From contig JACCXW010000233.1 of assembly GCA_013696785.1 (NCBI GenBank), positions 1 to 15,189 of the forward strand: 15,189 nt of DNA, read 5' to 3'. Below the pieces are notes generated by a model. The model was not told where the DNA came from and searched no databases. It saw only the letters and a list, made by a program, of their open reading frames with translations. The stretch's first letter is position 1. Every line of letters begins with the position of its first letter. A program made the translations under genes and the position numbers. Positions 1 through 7,504 of this stretch are shown here, one piece after another. The stretch comes from Geodermatophilaceae bacterium. Its GTDB lineage: Bacteria > Actinomycetota > Actinomycetes > Mycobacteriales > Geodermatophilaceae.

Positions 1-206
1 TCGACTCGATGGTCCGTGCGCTGGGACTTCAGCACGCCGCCATCGGCCGCGACATCATCGAGACCGGGAACACGTCATCCGCCTCGATTCCGCTGGCGCT
101 GACCCGCATGCTCCAACGCGGGGAAGCCAAGAGCGGCGACCTGGCGCTCGTGCTCGGCTTCGGCGCCGGGCTCACCTACGCCGGGCAGGTCCTGATCTGC
201 CCGTGA
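1..206 (+). CDS. fabH: Beta-ketoacyl-ACP synthase III, C-terminal end (partial)
   Basis: This is the last ~67 codons of FabH, cut by the window edge; the reading frame is open from position 3 and ends with TGA at 204-206. FabH condenses an acyl-CoA starter with malonyl-ACP to begin type II fatty acid synthesis in the cytoplasm. The segment contains GNTSSAS, which carries the family's catalytic Asn, and the Gly-rich C-terminal strand GFGAGLTYAGQVLI. The catalytic Cys and His lie outside the window. acpP and fabF follow on the same strand, the usual fatty acid synthase cluster order. The family call is secure; starter specificity (straight or branched) cannot be judged from this part. Confidence 0.93.
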   Translation, partial: DSMVRALGLQHAAIGRDIIETGNTSSASIPLALTRMLQRGEAKSGDLALVLGFGAGLTYAGQVLICP

Positions 207-255
207 CGAGGGCGCGCAACCGCGCGGCCCACCGCATGAGAAAGGACACCGCACA

Positions 256-498
256 GTGACAACAGAGGACATCCGCACCGGCCTCGCCGAGATTCTCGAA
301 GAGGTTGCCGGAGTGCTCCCCGCCGACGCCACGATGGAGAAGTCGTTCACCGACGACCTCGACGTCGACTCCCTATCGATGGTGGAGATCGCGACGGCGG
401 TGGAAGACAAGTTCGGAGTGGCAATCCCCGACGACGAGCTCGCCAACATCAAGACCGTCGGCGACGCCGTCACCTTCATCGAGAAGAACCAGAGCTGA
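256..498 (+). CDS. acpP: Acyl carrier protein
   Basis: An 80-residue acidic protein of standard ACP length. It carries growing acyl chains on a 4'-phosphopantetheine arm attached to Ser39 in the DVDSLSMVE motif, at the start of helix II. The GTG start at 256 is preceded by a purine-rich ribosome binding site (GAGAAAGGA, about 238-246). The gene lies 49 bases after fabH and 2 bases before the fabF start, so it is part of the same operon. Single-copy position between the two ketosynthases points to primary fatty acid synthesis and not a polyketide pathway. Confidence 0.97.
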   Translation: MTTEDIRTGLAEILEEVAGVLPADATMEKSFTDDLDVDSLSMVEIATAVEDKFGVAIPDDELANIKTVGDAVTFIEKNQS

Positions 499-500
499 GT

Positions 501-1727
501 GTGCAGGCCGAGGTAGTCGTCACCGGGCTCGGCGCGACGACCCCGCTGGGTGGGGACGTCGCGTCGAGCTGGGCGGCGCTACTCGACGGTCAATCGGGTG
601 TGAGCCGGCTGGACGACGACTGGGCACCTGACCTGCCGGCCCGGTTGGTAGCGCGCTGCAAGGCCGATCCGGCCGAACAGCTCTCCCGGATCGCGATCCG
701 CCGGCTGGACCGCAGCCAGCAGCTGGCTCTCATCGCGGCCCGCGAGGCCTGGGCCCACGCCGGTACGCCGGAGGTCGATCCGCTGCGGCTGGCCGTGGTC
801 ATCGGCACCGGTGTGGGTGGTGCCAAGACCCTGCTCGACCAGGACGACATCATGGAGCAGTCCGGTGTCCGCCGGGTCTCGCCCCACACCGTGCCCATGC
901 TGATGCCCAACGGCCCGGCGGCCACCGTGGGAATCGAGTTGGGCGCACAGGCCGGCGTCCACACGGTTGTCTCAGCGTGCGCCTCCGGCGCCGAAGCGCT
1001 GTCGCTCGGGATGGACATCATCCGGGCGGGACGGGCCGATGTCGTGATCGCGGGCGGCACCGAGAGCTGCATCCACCCGCTTCCGCTGGCCGGATTTGCG
1101 CAGATGCGGGCATTGTCCACGCGCAACGACGAGCCCAAGGCCGCCTCCCGGCCTTTCGACAAGGGACGGGACGGCTTCGTGCTCGGGGAGGGTGCCGGCG
1201 TACTCGTCCTGGAGCGCGCCGAGTTCGCTCGTGCCCGTGGCGCGACGCCGCTCGCGGTACTGGCCGGGTCCGGGATCAGCGCCGACGCCTTCGATCTGGT
1301 CCAGCCCCGCCCTGACGGCAGCGGCGGGGCCCGGGCGATCACCTTGGCCCTGCAGAACGCCGGGTTGAGCGCCACCGACATCGGCCACGTCAATGCCCAC
1401 GCGACCTCGACTCCGGTCGGGGACACGGCGGAGGCCTCGGCGATCCGCGCCGCGATCGGTGACCACGCGCTCGTCACGGCAACGAAGTCCATGACCGGCC
1501 ACATGCTCGGCGCGGCGGGCGCGGTGGAGACGATCTTCGCGCTGCTGGCGCTGCGCGAGCAGATCGTCCCGGCCGTGCTCAACCTCGACGACCCCGACGA
1601 CGCCGAGGACGTGCAGGCGCTGGACATCGTCCGGCACGAGCCCCGACCTGCCCGCTTCGAAGCCGTCGTCAACGACTCCTTCGGATTCGGCGGTCACAAC
1701 GTGGCCCTGGCGCTGGTGAGGGCCTGA
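501..1727 (+). CDS. fabF: Beta-ketoacyl-ACP synthase II
   Basis: A 408-residue elongating ketosynthase, normal length for FabF/KasA. It extends acyl-ACP with malonyl-ACP by decarboxylative Claisen condensation. The full active site is visible: nucleophile Cys160 in VSACASGAEAL, His300 in NAHATSTPVGD, Lys329 in ATKSMTGHMLGAAGA, and His334 in the same motif. The C-terminal NDSFGFGGHN gate loop is also present. The GTG start at 501 lies two bases after the acpP stop, which implies translational coupling. The Cys nucleophile rules out a chain-length-factor-like partner. Together with fabH, acpP and the downstream accD it forms the fatty acid synthase operon. Confidence 0.96.
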   Translation: MQAEVVVTGLGATTPLGGDVASSWAALLDGQSGVSRLDDDWAPDLPARLVARCKADPAEQLSRIAIRRLDRSQQLALIAAREAWAHAGTPEVDPLRLAVVIGTGVGGAKTLLDQDDIMEQSGVRRVSPHTVPMLMPNGPAATVGIELGAQAGVHTVVSACASGAEALSLGMDIIRAGRADVVIAGGTESCIHPLPLAGFAQMRALSTRNDEPKAASRPFDKGRDGFVLGEGAGVLVLERAEFARARGATPLAVLAGSGISADAFDLVQPRPDGSGGARAITLALQNAGLSATDIGHVNAHATSTPVGDTAEASAIRAAIGDHALVTATKSMTGHMLGAAGAVETIFALLALREQIVPAVLNLDDPDDAEDVQALDIVRHEPRPARFEAVVNDSFGFGGHNVALALVRA

Positions 1728-1741
1728 GTGGGAAGCACCCG

Positions 1742-3154
1742 ATGACAAGTCTGGCCGACGCCCCGGTGCTCGACGAGCGCGACTACCGCGATCCCGAGCT
1801 CCGGCTGGAGAATCTCTTCGATCCCGGGTCGCTGCGGCAGATCTCCGGTCGCAGTACCAGCGGCGTGATGACCGCACGCGGCACCATCAACGGCGGCGCC
1901 GCCATCGCCTACGCCACCGACGCCACCAAGATGGGCGGCGCGATGGGCTCCGAGGGCTGCCGGCACATCGTGGACGCGATCGACATCGCCGTCCGCGAGC
2001 GGCTGCCGGTGGTGGGCCTGTGGCACTCCGGCGGGGCGCGGCTGGCCGAGGGCGTCGAGGCCCTCGATGCCGTCGGGCTCGTCTTCGCGGCGATGGTCCG
2101 GGCCTCCGGCCGGGTGCCGCAGATCTCCGTCGTACTCGGTCCGGCGGCGGGCGGCGCGGCGTACGGGCCGGCGTTGACCGACCTCGTCGTGATGGGACCG
2201 GCCGGCCGGGTGTTCGTGACGGGTCCGGAGGTCGTGCGCAGCGTGACCGGCGAGGACGTCGACATGGAACGCCTCGGCGGCCCCGACACGCACGGCCGGC
2301 GCAGCGGCGTCGTCCACGTCGTGACGGACTCCGAGGCCGAGGCGCTGGACCGGGCCCGCGAGCTGACGACGCTGCTGTCCCAGCAGGGGCGCTTCGACGT
2401 GTCCTCGATCGGGCCGGGCGAGGACCTGTCCGCGTACATGCCGGCGGAGCGGCAGCGAGCGTACGACGTCAAGCCGTTGCTGGCCGGAATCCTCGACGCA
2501 CCGCCACTGGAACTGCACGTGCGCTGGGCGCCGAACGTCGTCACCGCGCTCGGGCGGCTCGCCGGGCGAACCGTCGGCGTGATCGCCAACAATCCGCTTC
2601 GTCTGGGCGGCTGCCTGGATAGCGTGTCCGCGGAGAAGGCGGCCCGCTTCGTCCGGATGTGCGACGCGTTCGGCGTCCCGCTGGTGGTCATCGTCGACGT
2701 CCCTGGCTACCTCCCGGGTGTCGGCCAGGAGTGGGACGGCGTCGTACGGCGGGGTGCCAAGCTGCTGCACGCATTCGCCGAGGCTGTGGTACCGCGGGTG
2801 ACGCTGGTGACCCGCAAGTCCTTCGGTGGCGCCTACATCGCCATGAATGCCCGCGCGCTGGGGGCCACGACGGTCTTCGCCTGGCCGACGGCTGAGGTCG
2901 CGGTCATGGGCGCCAAAGCCGCGGTCGGCATCCTGCACCGCAAGAAACTCGCGTCTGCGCCGGCCGGGGAACGCGAGGCGCTGCACGCGAAACTCGCTGA
3001 GGAGCACGAGAAGCTCGCCGGCGGGGTCAACCGGGCGCTGCAGCTCGGCGTGGTCGACGAGGTGGTCCTGCCGGAGGACACGCGGCGGATGCTGGCCGAG
3101 GCGCTCGCCGCCGCACCACCGGGACGCGGCGCGCACGGCAACATCCCGCTGTAG
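1742..3154 (+). CDS. accD: Acyl-CoA carboxylase carboxyltransferase (beta) subunit, AccD6-like
   Basis: A 470-residue biotin-dependent carboxyltransferase of the actinobacterial AccD/PccB family. It moves CO2 from carboxybiotin on the alpha subunit to acyl-CoA, making malonyl-CoA for the adjacent synthase genes. The N-terminal half has the SGGARLAEGVEAL and GPAAGGAAYGPALTD segments, with Gly pairs that form an oxyanion hole. The C-terminal half has VDVPGYLPG, SFGGAYIAMN and AWPTAEVAVMGAKAAVG. Ile366 in GGAYIAM occupies what I take to be the specificity position (Asp in propionyl-CoA enzymes, Ile in the broad AccB type), favouring acetyl-CoA use. The ATG start has a good ribosome binding site (GGGAAG) and lies 14 bases after fabF. 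The biotin carboxylase/BCCP partner is not in the window. Confidence 0.92.
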   Translation: MTSLADAPVLDERDYRDPELRLENLFDPGSLRQISGRSTSGVMTARGTINGGAAIAYATDATKMGGAMGSEGCRHIVDAIDIAVRERLPVVGLWHSGGARLAEGVEALDAVGLVFAAMVRASGRVPQISVVLGPAAGGAAYGPALTDLVVMGPAGRVFVTGPEVVRSVTGEDVDMERLGGPDTHGRRSGVVHVVTDSEAEALDRARELTTLLSQQGRFDVSSIGPGEDLSAYMPAERQRAYDVKPLLAGILDAPPLELHVRWAPNVVTALGRLAGRTVGVIANNPLRLGGCLDSVSAEKAARFVRMCDAFGVPLVVIVDVPGYLPGVGQEWDGVVRRGAKLLHAFAEAVVPRVTLVTRKSFGGAYIAMNARALGATTVFAWPTAEVAVMGAKAAVGILHRKKLASAPAGEREALHAKLAEEHEKLAGGVNRALQLGVVDEVVLPEDTRRMLAEALAAAPPGRGAHGNIPL

Positions 3155-3180
3155 GGCGGCTCTTCCCCGAGGCGGGCGGG

Positions 3181-4152
3181 CTACCAGAGCGTCGTCTGCT
3201 CGAAACCTGCGGCCGCTGCCACCAAGGCCTTCGGAAGAGTCCGGTACGTCGCGGGATCGGTGAGCAGCCAGCGCGCTTGGTCGCGGACGCCGGCCAGGCA
3301 CCATTCCTCGAGTTCTGCGAGCAGGTCGCCGGGTGGGATCGGAATGCGCATCTCGTCGAAGTCCGGCAGCGGCAGGTCGGTGCGCATCGTCATCAGGTCG
3401 AGGTTCATCGCGAACGTCTGCCTGGCGACCGGTGTGGTCAGCTTGGCCGCAACGGACCTACCGATCACCGCCGCCAGCTCTGTGGCCTCGGCGGCCATTG
3501 CGGCGGCCACCGTCGGGTAGGCATTCAGCAACCGGACGGCGGTCTTCGGGCCGATGCCAGGTACGCCCGGCAGGTTGTCGGAGGTGTCGCCCCGCAGAGC
3601 GGCGTACTCGCAATACTGCTCGGGGTCGATGCCGGTCAGGATGCGCAGCCGCGACGGTGTGAGCAACGGGGAGTTGGTGACGCCGCCGTTGATGATCCGC
3701 AGCACCGACGTACCAGCCGTGATCAGCGCGAAGGCGTCCCGATCAGATGTCGCGACGACGCAGCGCCAGCCGGCCCGCTCGGCCTGCGCAGCCGCACTGG
3801 CGAGGACGTCGTCGGCTTCCGCGCCCGGTGACGTGACGACGCACAAGCCGCTGCGGGCGAGCTGCTCAGGCGCCGAGGCGAGTTGCGCGATCAGGTTGTC
3901 GTGCTTGATCGCCCGGTGCGCCTTGTAAGCCGGATGGGACTGCCGACGCTGATTCACGTCCGCATCATCGAAAGCCACCAGGATCCCGGCCGGGTCCACC
4001 CGATTGACCGCTGCCAGCAACTGGGACCAGACGCCGTTGATCGCCCAGCAAGGCTGCCCGTCCAGCGTCCGTTGACCCGATTCCTCGTGCGCGTGGTAGG
4101 CCCGGTGCAGCAGGCTGTTGCCGTCGACAGCGAGCAGCAGCGGGGCGTCCAC
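3181..4152 (-). CDS. Stand-alone 5'-3' exonuclease (Pol I N-terminal / FEN type)
   Basis: A 323-residue protein matching only the 5' nuclease part of DNA polymerase I, with no polymerase domain. Such enzymes remove RNA primers and cut 5' flaps using two metal ions. The metal-binding acidic residues are all visible: Asp10 (LAVDGNSLLHRAYHA), Asp62/63 (AFDDAD), Glu112/Asp114/Asp115 (GAEADDVLAS), Asp137/Asp139 (ATSDRDAFAL), and Asp189/Asp192 (RGDTSDN). A helix-hairpin-helix (GVPGIGPKTA, 196-205) follows. The start is GTG at 4152. There is no clear ribosome binding site, but a TAGGCT -10 box ends 8 bases upstream, which suggests a leaderless mRNA. It converges on accD. Catalytic residues are intact, so it should be active. 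Confidence 0.92.
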   Translation of the reverse strand: MDAPLLLAVDGNSLLHRAYHAHEESGQRTLDGQPCWAINGVWSQLLAAVNRVDPAGILVAFDDADVNQRRQSHPAYKAHRAIKHDNLIAQLASAPEQLARSGLCVVTSPGAEADDVLASAAAQAERAGWRCVVATSDRDAFALITAGTSVLRIINGGVTNSPLLTPSRLRILTGIDPEQYCEYAALRGDTSDNLPGVPGIGPKTAVRLLNAYPTVAAAMAAEATELAAVIGRSVAAKLTTPVARQTFAMNLDLMTMRTDLPLPDFDEMRIPIPPGDLLAELEEWCLAGVRDQARWLLTDPATYRTLPKALVAAAAGFEQTTLW

Positions 4153-4160
4153 GAGGATTC

Positions 4161-4166
4161 AGCCTA
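4161..4166 (-). promoter_or_regulatory. Candidate -10 box for the exonuclease gene (leaderless)
   Basis: On the minus strand this reads TAGGCT, fitting the actinobacterial -10 pattern TANNNT. Eight bases separate it from the GTG start, so transcription would begin at or next to the start codon. No convincing -35 hexamer lies 15-18 bases upstream. The absence of a Shine-Dalgarno sequence before this GTG supports the idea, but it is an inference. Confidence 0.45.
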
Positions 4167-4223
4167 GTGACCGCGCCGACAGTTCAGCGGGAACCGCAGC
4201 GGCCCGGTCCGCCCGCCGTGCCC

Positions 4224-4299
4224 CGGCGATCATGGACCTTCGGGCGTGCCGGATCGGGAGTTTCTACCTGAATCGGACCACGCATCTTCATGATCGCCG
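4224..4299. repeat. Long imperfect palindrome with GATCATG ends
   Basis: The outer arms CGGCGATCATG (4224-4234) and CATGATCGCCG (4289-4299) are perfect 11-base inverted repeats. Inside them GCGTG (4244-4248) pairs with CACGC (4279-4283), and 4249-4258 pairs imperfectly with 4267-4276, leaving a short loop at 4259-4266. The whole 76 bases can therefore fold into one long interrupted hairpin. It lies between the end of the helicase gene (4315) and the start of the exonuclease gene (4152). It could end helicase transcription, or be a mobile palindromic repeat of the REP/MITE kind. The rest of the 162-base gap holds no gene that I can support. Confidence 0.6.
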
Positions 4300-4314
4300 A
4301 GGTGGGGCGACAGG

Positions 4315-5757
4315 TCAGCGAGAGCCGCGGCGGCGCGGCCCGCCGGCGCGCGAGACCGCGACCGCACTGGATCCCGGCTTCGAGCCGGTCGGGGAGGTCG
4401 TCGACCACGTGCGGTGAGACGCGGCATGGCCCGAGGTTGTCGAGTGGCCCGAAGAGCCCGCCCGACCCGAGGACCCGCTGCGACCGGTGGCCGGCCGGCC
4501 GGCGCCGCCGCGGCGAGATCGCCCGGGGGCGCTCGATGTCGGCGTACGACGGGAGGACTCGGCCTGGACGGGGCTCGGTGCCACCAGGGCGGCTGCCGCG
4601 CCGACCAGGTCCCGGGTGTGCTGCGACCCGGCGGAGACCTGCCGGATCACCGGGGTGATCCCGGCCTGCCGGGCCAGGGTGCGTACGTCACCGCGCTGGC
4701 TCGGCAGCATCACCGTCACCACGTCGCCAGCGGCACCGGCCCGGGCGGTGCGCCCCGAGCGGTGCAGGTACGCCTTGTGCTCGGTCGGCGGATCGACGTG
4801 CACGACGAGCACGACGTCGTCCACATGCAGCCCGCGGGCGGCGATGTCCGTGGCGACGAGCACCCGCACCTGCCCGCTGGCGAAGGCCGCGAGGTTGCGG
4901 TCGCGCGCGTTCTGGTTGAGGTTGCCGTGCAGATCCACCGCCGGTACGCCGGCCTGCGTGAGGTCACGGGCGAGCTTCTTGGCGGCGTGCTTCGTCCTGG
5001 TGAACAGCAGCCGGCGGCCCTCGCCGGAGGCGAGCTCGCGCACGACGCGGCCCTTGTCCTCGACGGTGTCTACGGCGAAGACGTGGTGGCTGGTCGGCTC
5101 GACCGGAGACGACTCAGGATCGACCGAGTGGGTCAGCGGATGGCTCAGGAACCGGCGGACGATGACGTCGACGCCGTTGTCCAGAGTCGCGGAGAACAGC
5201 ATCCGCTGACCGTCGCGGGGGGTGGCGTCGAGCAGCCGGCGTACGGCGGGCAGGAAACCGAGGTCGGCCATGTGGTCGGCCTCGTCGAGGACGGTGATCT
5301 CTACGGCGTCGAGCCGGCAGTGGCCCTGGCGGATCAGGTCCTCAAGCCGGCCGGGGCAGGCGATCACGATGTCCACGCCCGAGCGCAGCGCCGATACCTG
5401 CCGGCCCTGCGAGACGCCGCCGAAGATGGTGGTCACCTGGAGCTTGCTCGCGGCCGCGAGCGGCTCGAGCACGGCGGCGATCTGAGCGACGAGTTCACGA
5501 GTGGGGGCCAGGATCAGCCCGCGTGGGCGTCCCGGTTGCGAGCGGCGGCGGTCGGTGAGCCTGGTGACCATCGGCAAGGCGAAGGCCAACGTCTTGCCGC
5601 TGCCGGTGCGGCCGCGGCCGAGCACGTCGCGCCCGGCGAGGGTGTCGCTCAGCGTGGCGGTCTGGATGGGGAAAGGAGTGTCGATGCCGCCTCGGTGCAG
5701 TACGGCGCAGAGCGCCGCGGGCACGCCGAGGTCGGCGAAGCTTGGAGCGGGGGTCAC
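4315..5757 (-). CDS. DEAD-box ATP-dependent RNA helicase
   Basis: A 480-residue RNA helicase that unwinds structured RNA with ATP. Starting at GTG 5757, the motifs appear in order. The Q motif comes first (SFADLG then PFPIQ, residues 6-32), then Walker A GRTGSGKT (49-56, Lys55), PTREL (85-89), DEAD (158-161), SAT (189-191), ATDIAARGLHVDD, and HRSGRTARAG (332-341). Residues from about 390 form a low-complexity basic tail rich in Ser, Gly and Arg, typical of RNA-binding tails. I chose 5757 because it puts the Q motif near the N-terminus and has a GGAAAGG ribosome binding site. An alternative GTG at 5865 would add 36 low-complexity residues. The specific substrate (ribosome assembly, cold adaptation) cannot be told. 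Confidence 0.93.
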   Translation of the reverse strand: MTPAPSFADLGVPAALCAVLHRGGIDTPFPIQTATLSDTLAGRDVLGRGRTGSGKTLAFALPMVTRLTDRRRSQPGRPRGLILAPTRELVAQIAAVLEPLAAASKLQVTTIFGGVSQGRQVSALRSGVDIVIACPGRLEDLIRQGHCRLDAVEITVLDEADHMADLGFLPAVRRLLDATPRDGQRMLFSATLDNGVDVIVRRFLSHPLTHSVDPESSPVEPTSHHVFAVDTVEDKGRVVRELASGEGRRLLFTRTKHAAKKLARDLTQAGVPAVDLHGNLNQNARDRNLAAFASGQVRVLVATDIAARGLHVDDVVLVVHVDPPTEHKAYLHRSGRTARAGAAGDVVTVMLPSQRGDVRTLARQAGITPVIRQVSAGSQHTRDLVGAAAALVAPSPVQAESSRRTPTSSAPGRSRRGGAGRPATGRSGSSGRAGSSGHSTTSGHAASHRTWSTTSPTGSKPGSSAVAVSRAGGPRRRGSR

Positions 5758-5941
5758 GATTGCAGAAGCCTTTCCGGCTGTCGGGGGTGGCCGTGGTGCT
5801 GGCGCCCCAACGATGTGGAGAGGAACCGCGCGACGTATCGCGCTGAGCAACGACCTGGGCTGCACCGTCGGCGCAACCTCTTGCTACAAGTGTGCCCTAC
5901 GGCCGGCTGTTCCCGCGGCGTCGGGCGTTGTGTCGTCGGAC

Positions 5942-6433
5942 TCAGCCGACCTGATGAAGCCAGGTGACCGGGGCGCCGTCCCCGGCGGTCCGGTACGGCT
6001 CGAGATCGGCATCCCAGGCAGTTCCGAGCAACTTGTGCACGGCGTACTGATAGCTCTCGGGGCTGCCGGCCTTTGCCAGTAGTTCGTGCAGCTGGGACTC
6101 CCGAACCATGATGTCGCCGTTCGCGCTGATCGTGGTCCGGAAGACGCCGCGCCCTGGTACATGCACGATCCGCTCGCCGTCACAACCCTGGCTCGGGTCC
6201 TCGGTCACCTCGAAGCGCAACATCGCCCAGTTGCGTAGCGCCGCGGCGAGACCGGCGCCGGTGCCGGTGCTGCCGGACCAGACGCATTCCGCCCGGAGCT
6301 GCCCGGGCGCGGCGGGCTGCTCGATCCAGGTGAGGGTGACCCGCGAGCCGAGTACGCCGGACAGCGCCCACTCGGCGTGCGGGCACACGGCCGGAGGACA
6401 GGAGTGGATGTAGACGACACCACGAGTAGGCAC
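5942..6433 (-). CDS. DUF3145 family protein
   Basis: A 163-residue protein matching the actinobacterial DUF3145 family from memory of its N-terminus (TRGVVYIHSCPPAVCPH followed by EWALSGVLG), and by its length. The function is unknown. No signal peptide or membrane segment is visible, so it is probably cytoplasmic. The GTG start at 6433 is well supported by a strong ribosome binding site on the minus strand (GGAGGT, 6438-6443). Members of this family often lie near the fabF region in actinobacteria as I recall, which fits its position about 2.8 kb from fabF here. It is divergent from the MmcQ-like gene; 184 bases without a gene separate it from the helicase start. Confidence 0.85.
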   Translation of the reverse strand: MPTRGVVYIHSCPPAVCPHAEWALSGVLGSRVTLTWIEQPAAPGQLRAECVWSGSTGTGAGLAAALRNWAMLRFEVTEDPSQGCDGERIVHVPGRGVFRTTISANGDIMVRESQLHELLAKAGSPESYQYAVHKLLGTAWDADLEPYRTAGDGAPVTWLHQVG

Positions 6434-6437
6434 GGTG

Positions 6438-6443
6438 ACCTCC
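6438..6443 (-). promoter_or_regulatory. Ribosome binding site fixing the DUF3145 start
   Basis: The minus strand reads GGAGGT, four bases before the GTG at 6433. It is among the strongest Shine-Dalgarno sequences in the window and decides the start codon of the DUF3145 gene. Confidence 0.8.
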
Positions 6444-6544
6444 GATCGACGAGGAGCGCCTTCCCCAGCGGCCTCATCCGATGATCACGTGCTGCATCCA
6501 TTGTGCCTCGTGGGGCGCCTGTTGCGCCAGCAGAAGCGTAATTT

Positions 6545-6599
6545 CATGATCATGAGTGTGGGTTCAGGGGACTCCCCTGACCTGACACTCATGATCATG
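6545..6599. repeat. Strong intergenic hairpin with CATGATCATG ends
   Basis: The arms at 6545-6559 and 6585-6599 are a perfect 15-base inverted repeat (CATGATCATGAGTGT and its complement). Inside, GGT (6561-6563) pairs with ACC (6580-6582), and CAGGGG (6565-6570) pairs with CCCCTG (6574-6579) around a three-base loop ACT. A stem of about 25 pairs with only small bulges results. It sits between the divergent DUF3145 and MmcQ-like genes, ending 24 bases before the latter's start. No U-run follows, so it is not a classical terminator. A possible -10 (TAATTT, 6539-6544) lies just before it on the plus strand. Confidence 0.8.
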
Positions 6600-6623
6600 G
6601 ACTCGCTGGGGCAGGATCGGCTG

Positions 6624-7001
6624 ATGAGCGCTCGCCGGGTGTCGCCCGATCCGCTGCCGCGCCTGCGGGCGCTCTGCCTGGCTCTGCCGGAAACAACGGA
6701 GCGCGTCAGTCACGGGGAACCGACGTGGTTCGTGCGGGACAAAAAGGTTTTCGTGATGTACGCCGACCACCATCACGACGACCGGCTCGGGTTCTGGTGC
6801 GCGGCGCCCGCCGGTGAGCAGGAGGCGCAGGTGGCCGCGGCGCCGGAGCGGTTCTTCCGCCCGCCGTACGTCGGAGGGCGAGGCTGGCTCGGGGTGCGGC
6901 TCGACGTGACGCTGGACTGGGCGGAGATCGAGGAGATTGTGCGGGAGGCGTACCGGCAGGTCGCCCCGAAGCGGCTGGCCGCTGAGCTGGACGCGACCTG
7001 A
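6624..7001 (+). CDS. MmcQ/YjbR-like protein
   Basis: A 125-residue protein of the MmcQ/YjbR (CyaY-like fold) family. Its biochemical role is not established. Family signs are LALPETTERVSHGEPTWFV near residue 20-38, the DKK-hydrophobic strand that follows, RPPYVGGRGWLGVRLD around 78-93, and a C-terminal APKRL. The open frame reaches back to 6435, but that extension would have to translate the strong hairpin at 6545-6599 and has no family similarity. ATG 6624 gives the usual family length and follows an AGGAT ribosome binding site. Its stop overlaps the next gene's ATG by one base (TGATG), so the two are translationally coupled. Confidence 0.85.
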   Translation: MSARRVSPDPLPRLRALCLALPETTERVSHGEPTWFVRDKKVFVMYADHHHDDRLGFWCAAPAGEQEAQVAAAPERFFRPPYVGGRGWLGVRLDVTLDWAEIEEIVREAYRQVAPKRLAAELDAT

Positions 7002-7504
7002 TGCTCGTCGTGTTCGGCGGCTTGCCGGGCACCGGCAAGACGACGCTGTCCACGTTGATCGCCCGAACGTTGCGGGCGTCGTACGTGCGGGTGGACGCGG
7101 TGGAGGTCGGACTGATCGCCGCCGGCCTGGTGCCGGACCAAGCGGGAATCGGCCCGGCTGGATACGTCGTAGCCAACCGCCTGGCCGAGAGCTGCCTGCG
7201 CGCCGACCTGGATGTCATCGTGGACGCTGTGAACCCGGTGGAGCTCGCCCGCCAAGGCTGGCGGGAGCTGGCCGCATCGATGGGTGTCGAGCTGTTCTTC
7301 GTCGAGGTGGTCTGCTCCGACCCCCGGCGGCATCGCCGTCAGGTCGAGCAGCGGCGGTCCGACCTGGCCGGCCGGGAGGTCCCGGACTGGCAGGCCGTGG
7401 TCGGCCGCGAGTACCAAACCTGGCAGGGCGAGCGGCTGGTGGTCGACAACATCGGCGATCCCGAGATCCACTGCGCCGACATCGTGAGGCACCTGTCGCG
7501 TTAG
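7001..7504 (+). CDS. P-loop ATPase / small-molecule kinase-like protein
   Basis: A 167-residue single-domain P-loop protein. Walker A is GLPGTGKTT at residues 7-15 (Lys13), right after the first beta strand. Later VIVDAVNP supplies the Walker-B-like Asp, as in kinases that phosphorylate small molecules or nucleosides (the AAA_33/zeta-like kinase group). DPRRHRRQVEQRRSD, about 108-122, looks like an Arg-rich lid. The substrate is unknown. It starts on the overlapping TGATG of the MmcQ-like gene, so the two proteins are probably made together. Its TAG stop interlocks with the TAA stop of the convergent gene. I am sure of the fold, not of the reaction. Confidence 0.85.
   Translation: MLVVFGGLPGTGKTTLSTLIARTLRASYVRVDAVEVGLIAAGLVPDQAGIGPAGYVVANRLAESCLRADLDVIVDAVNPVELARQGWRELAASMGVELFFVEVVCSDPRRHRRQVEQRRSDLAGREVPDWQAVVGREYQTWQGERLVVDNIGDPEIHCADIVRHLSR

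Noticed and set aside
590..1672. 360-codon open frame antisense to fabF
   Set aside because: A shadow frame rich in Ser/Ala; FabF on the plus strand is complete.
1694..3304. 536-codon open frame antisense to accD
   Set aside because: A composition artefact: Arg/Gly/His-rich, with no domain, and it covers a clearly coding carboxyltransferase.
5758..5865. 36-residue extension of the helicase from GTG 5865
   Set aside because: It is Pro/Ala/Arg-rich with no conserved motif, while the GTG at 5757 has a better ribosome binding site and places the Q motif normally.
4414..5967. 517-codon open frame antisense to the helicase
   Set aside because: No family features, and the minus strand carries all DEAD-box motifs in order.
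6545..6599. Rho-independent terminator
   Set aside because: The stem is strong but no T-run follows on either strand, and both flanking genes are transcribed away from it.
6435..6623. N-terminal extension of the MmcQ-like protein
   Set aside because: It would translate through the strong hairpin, lacks family similarity, and a well-placed ATG with a ribosome binding site exists at 6624.
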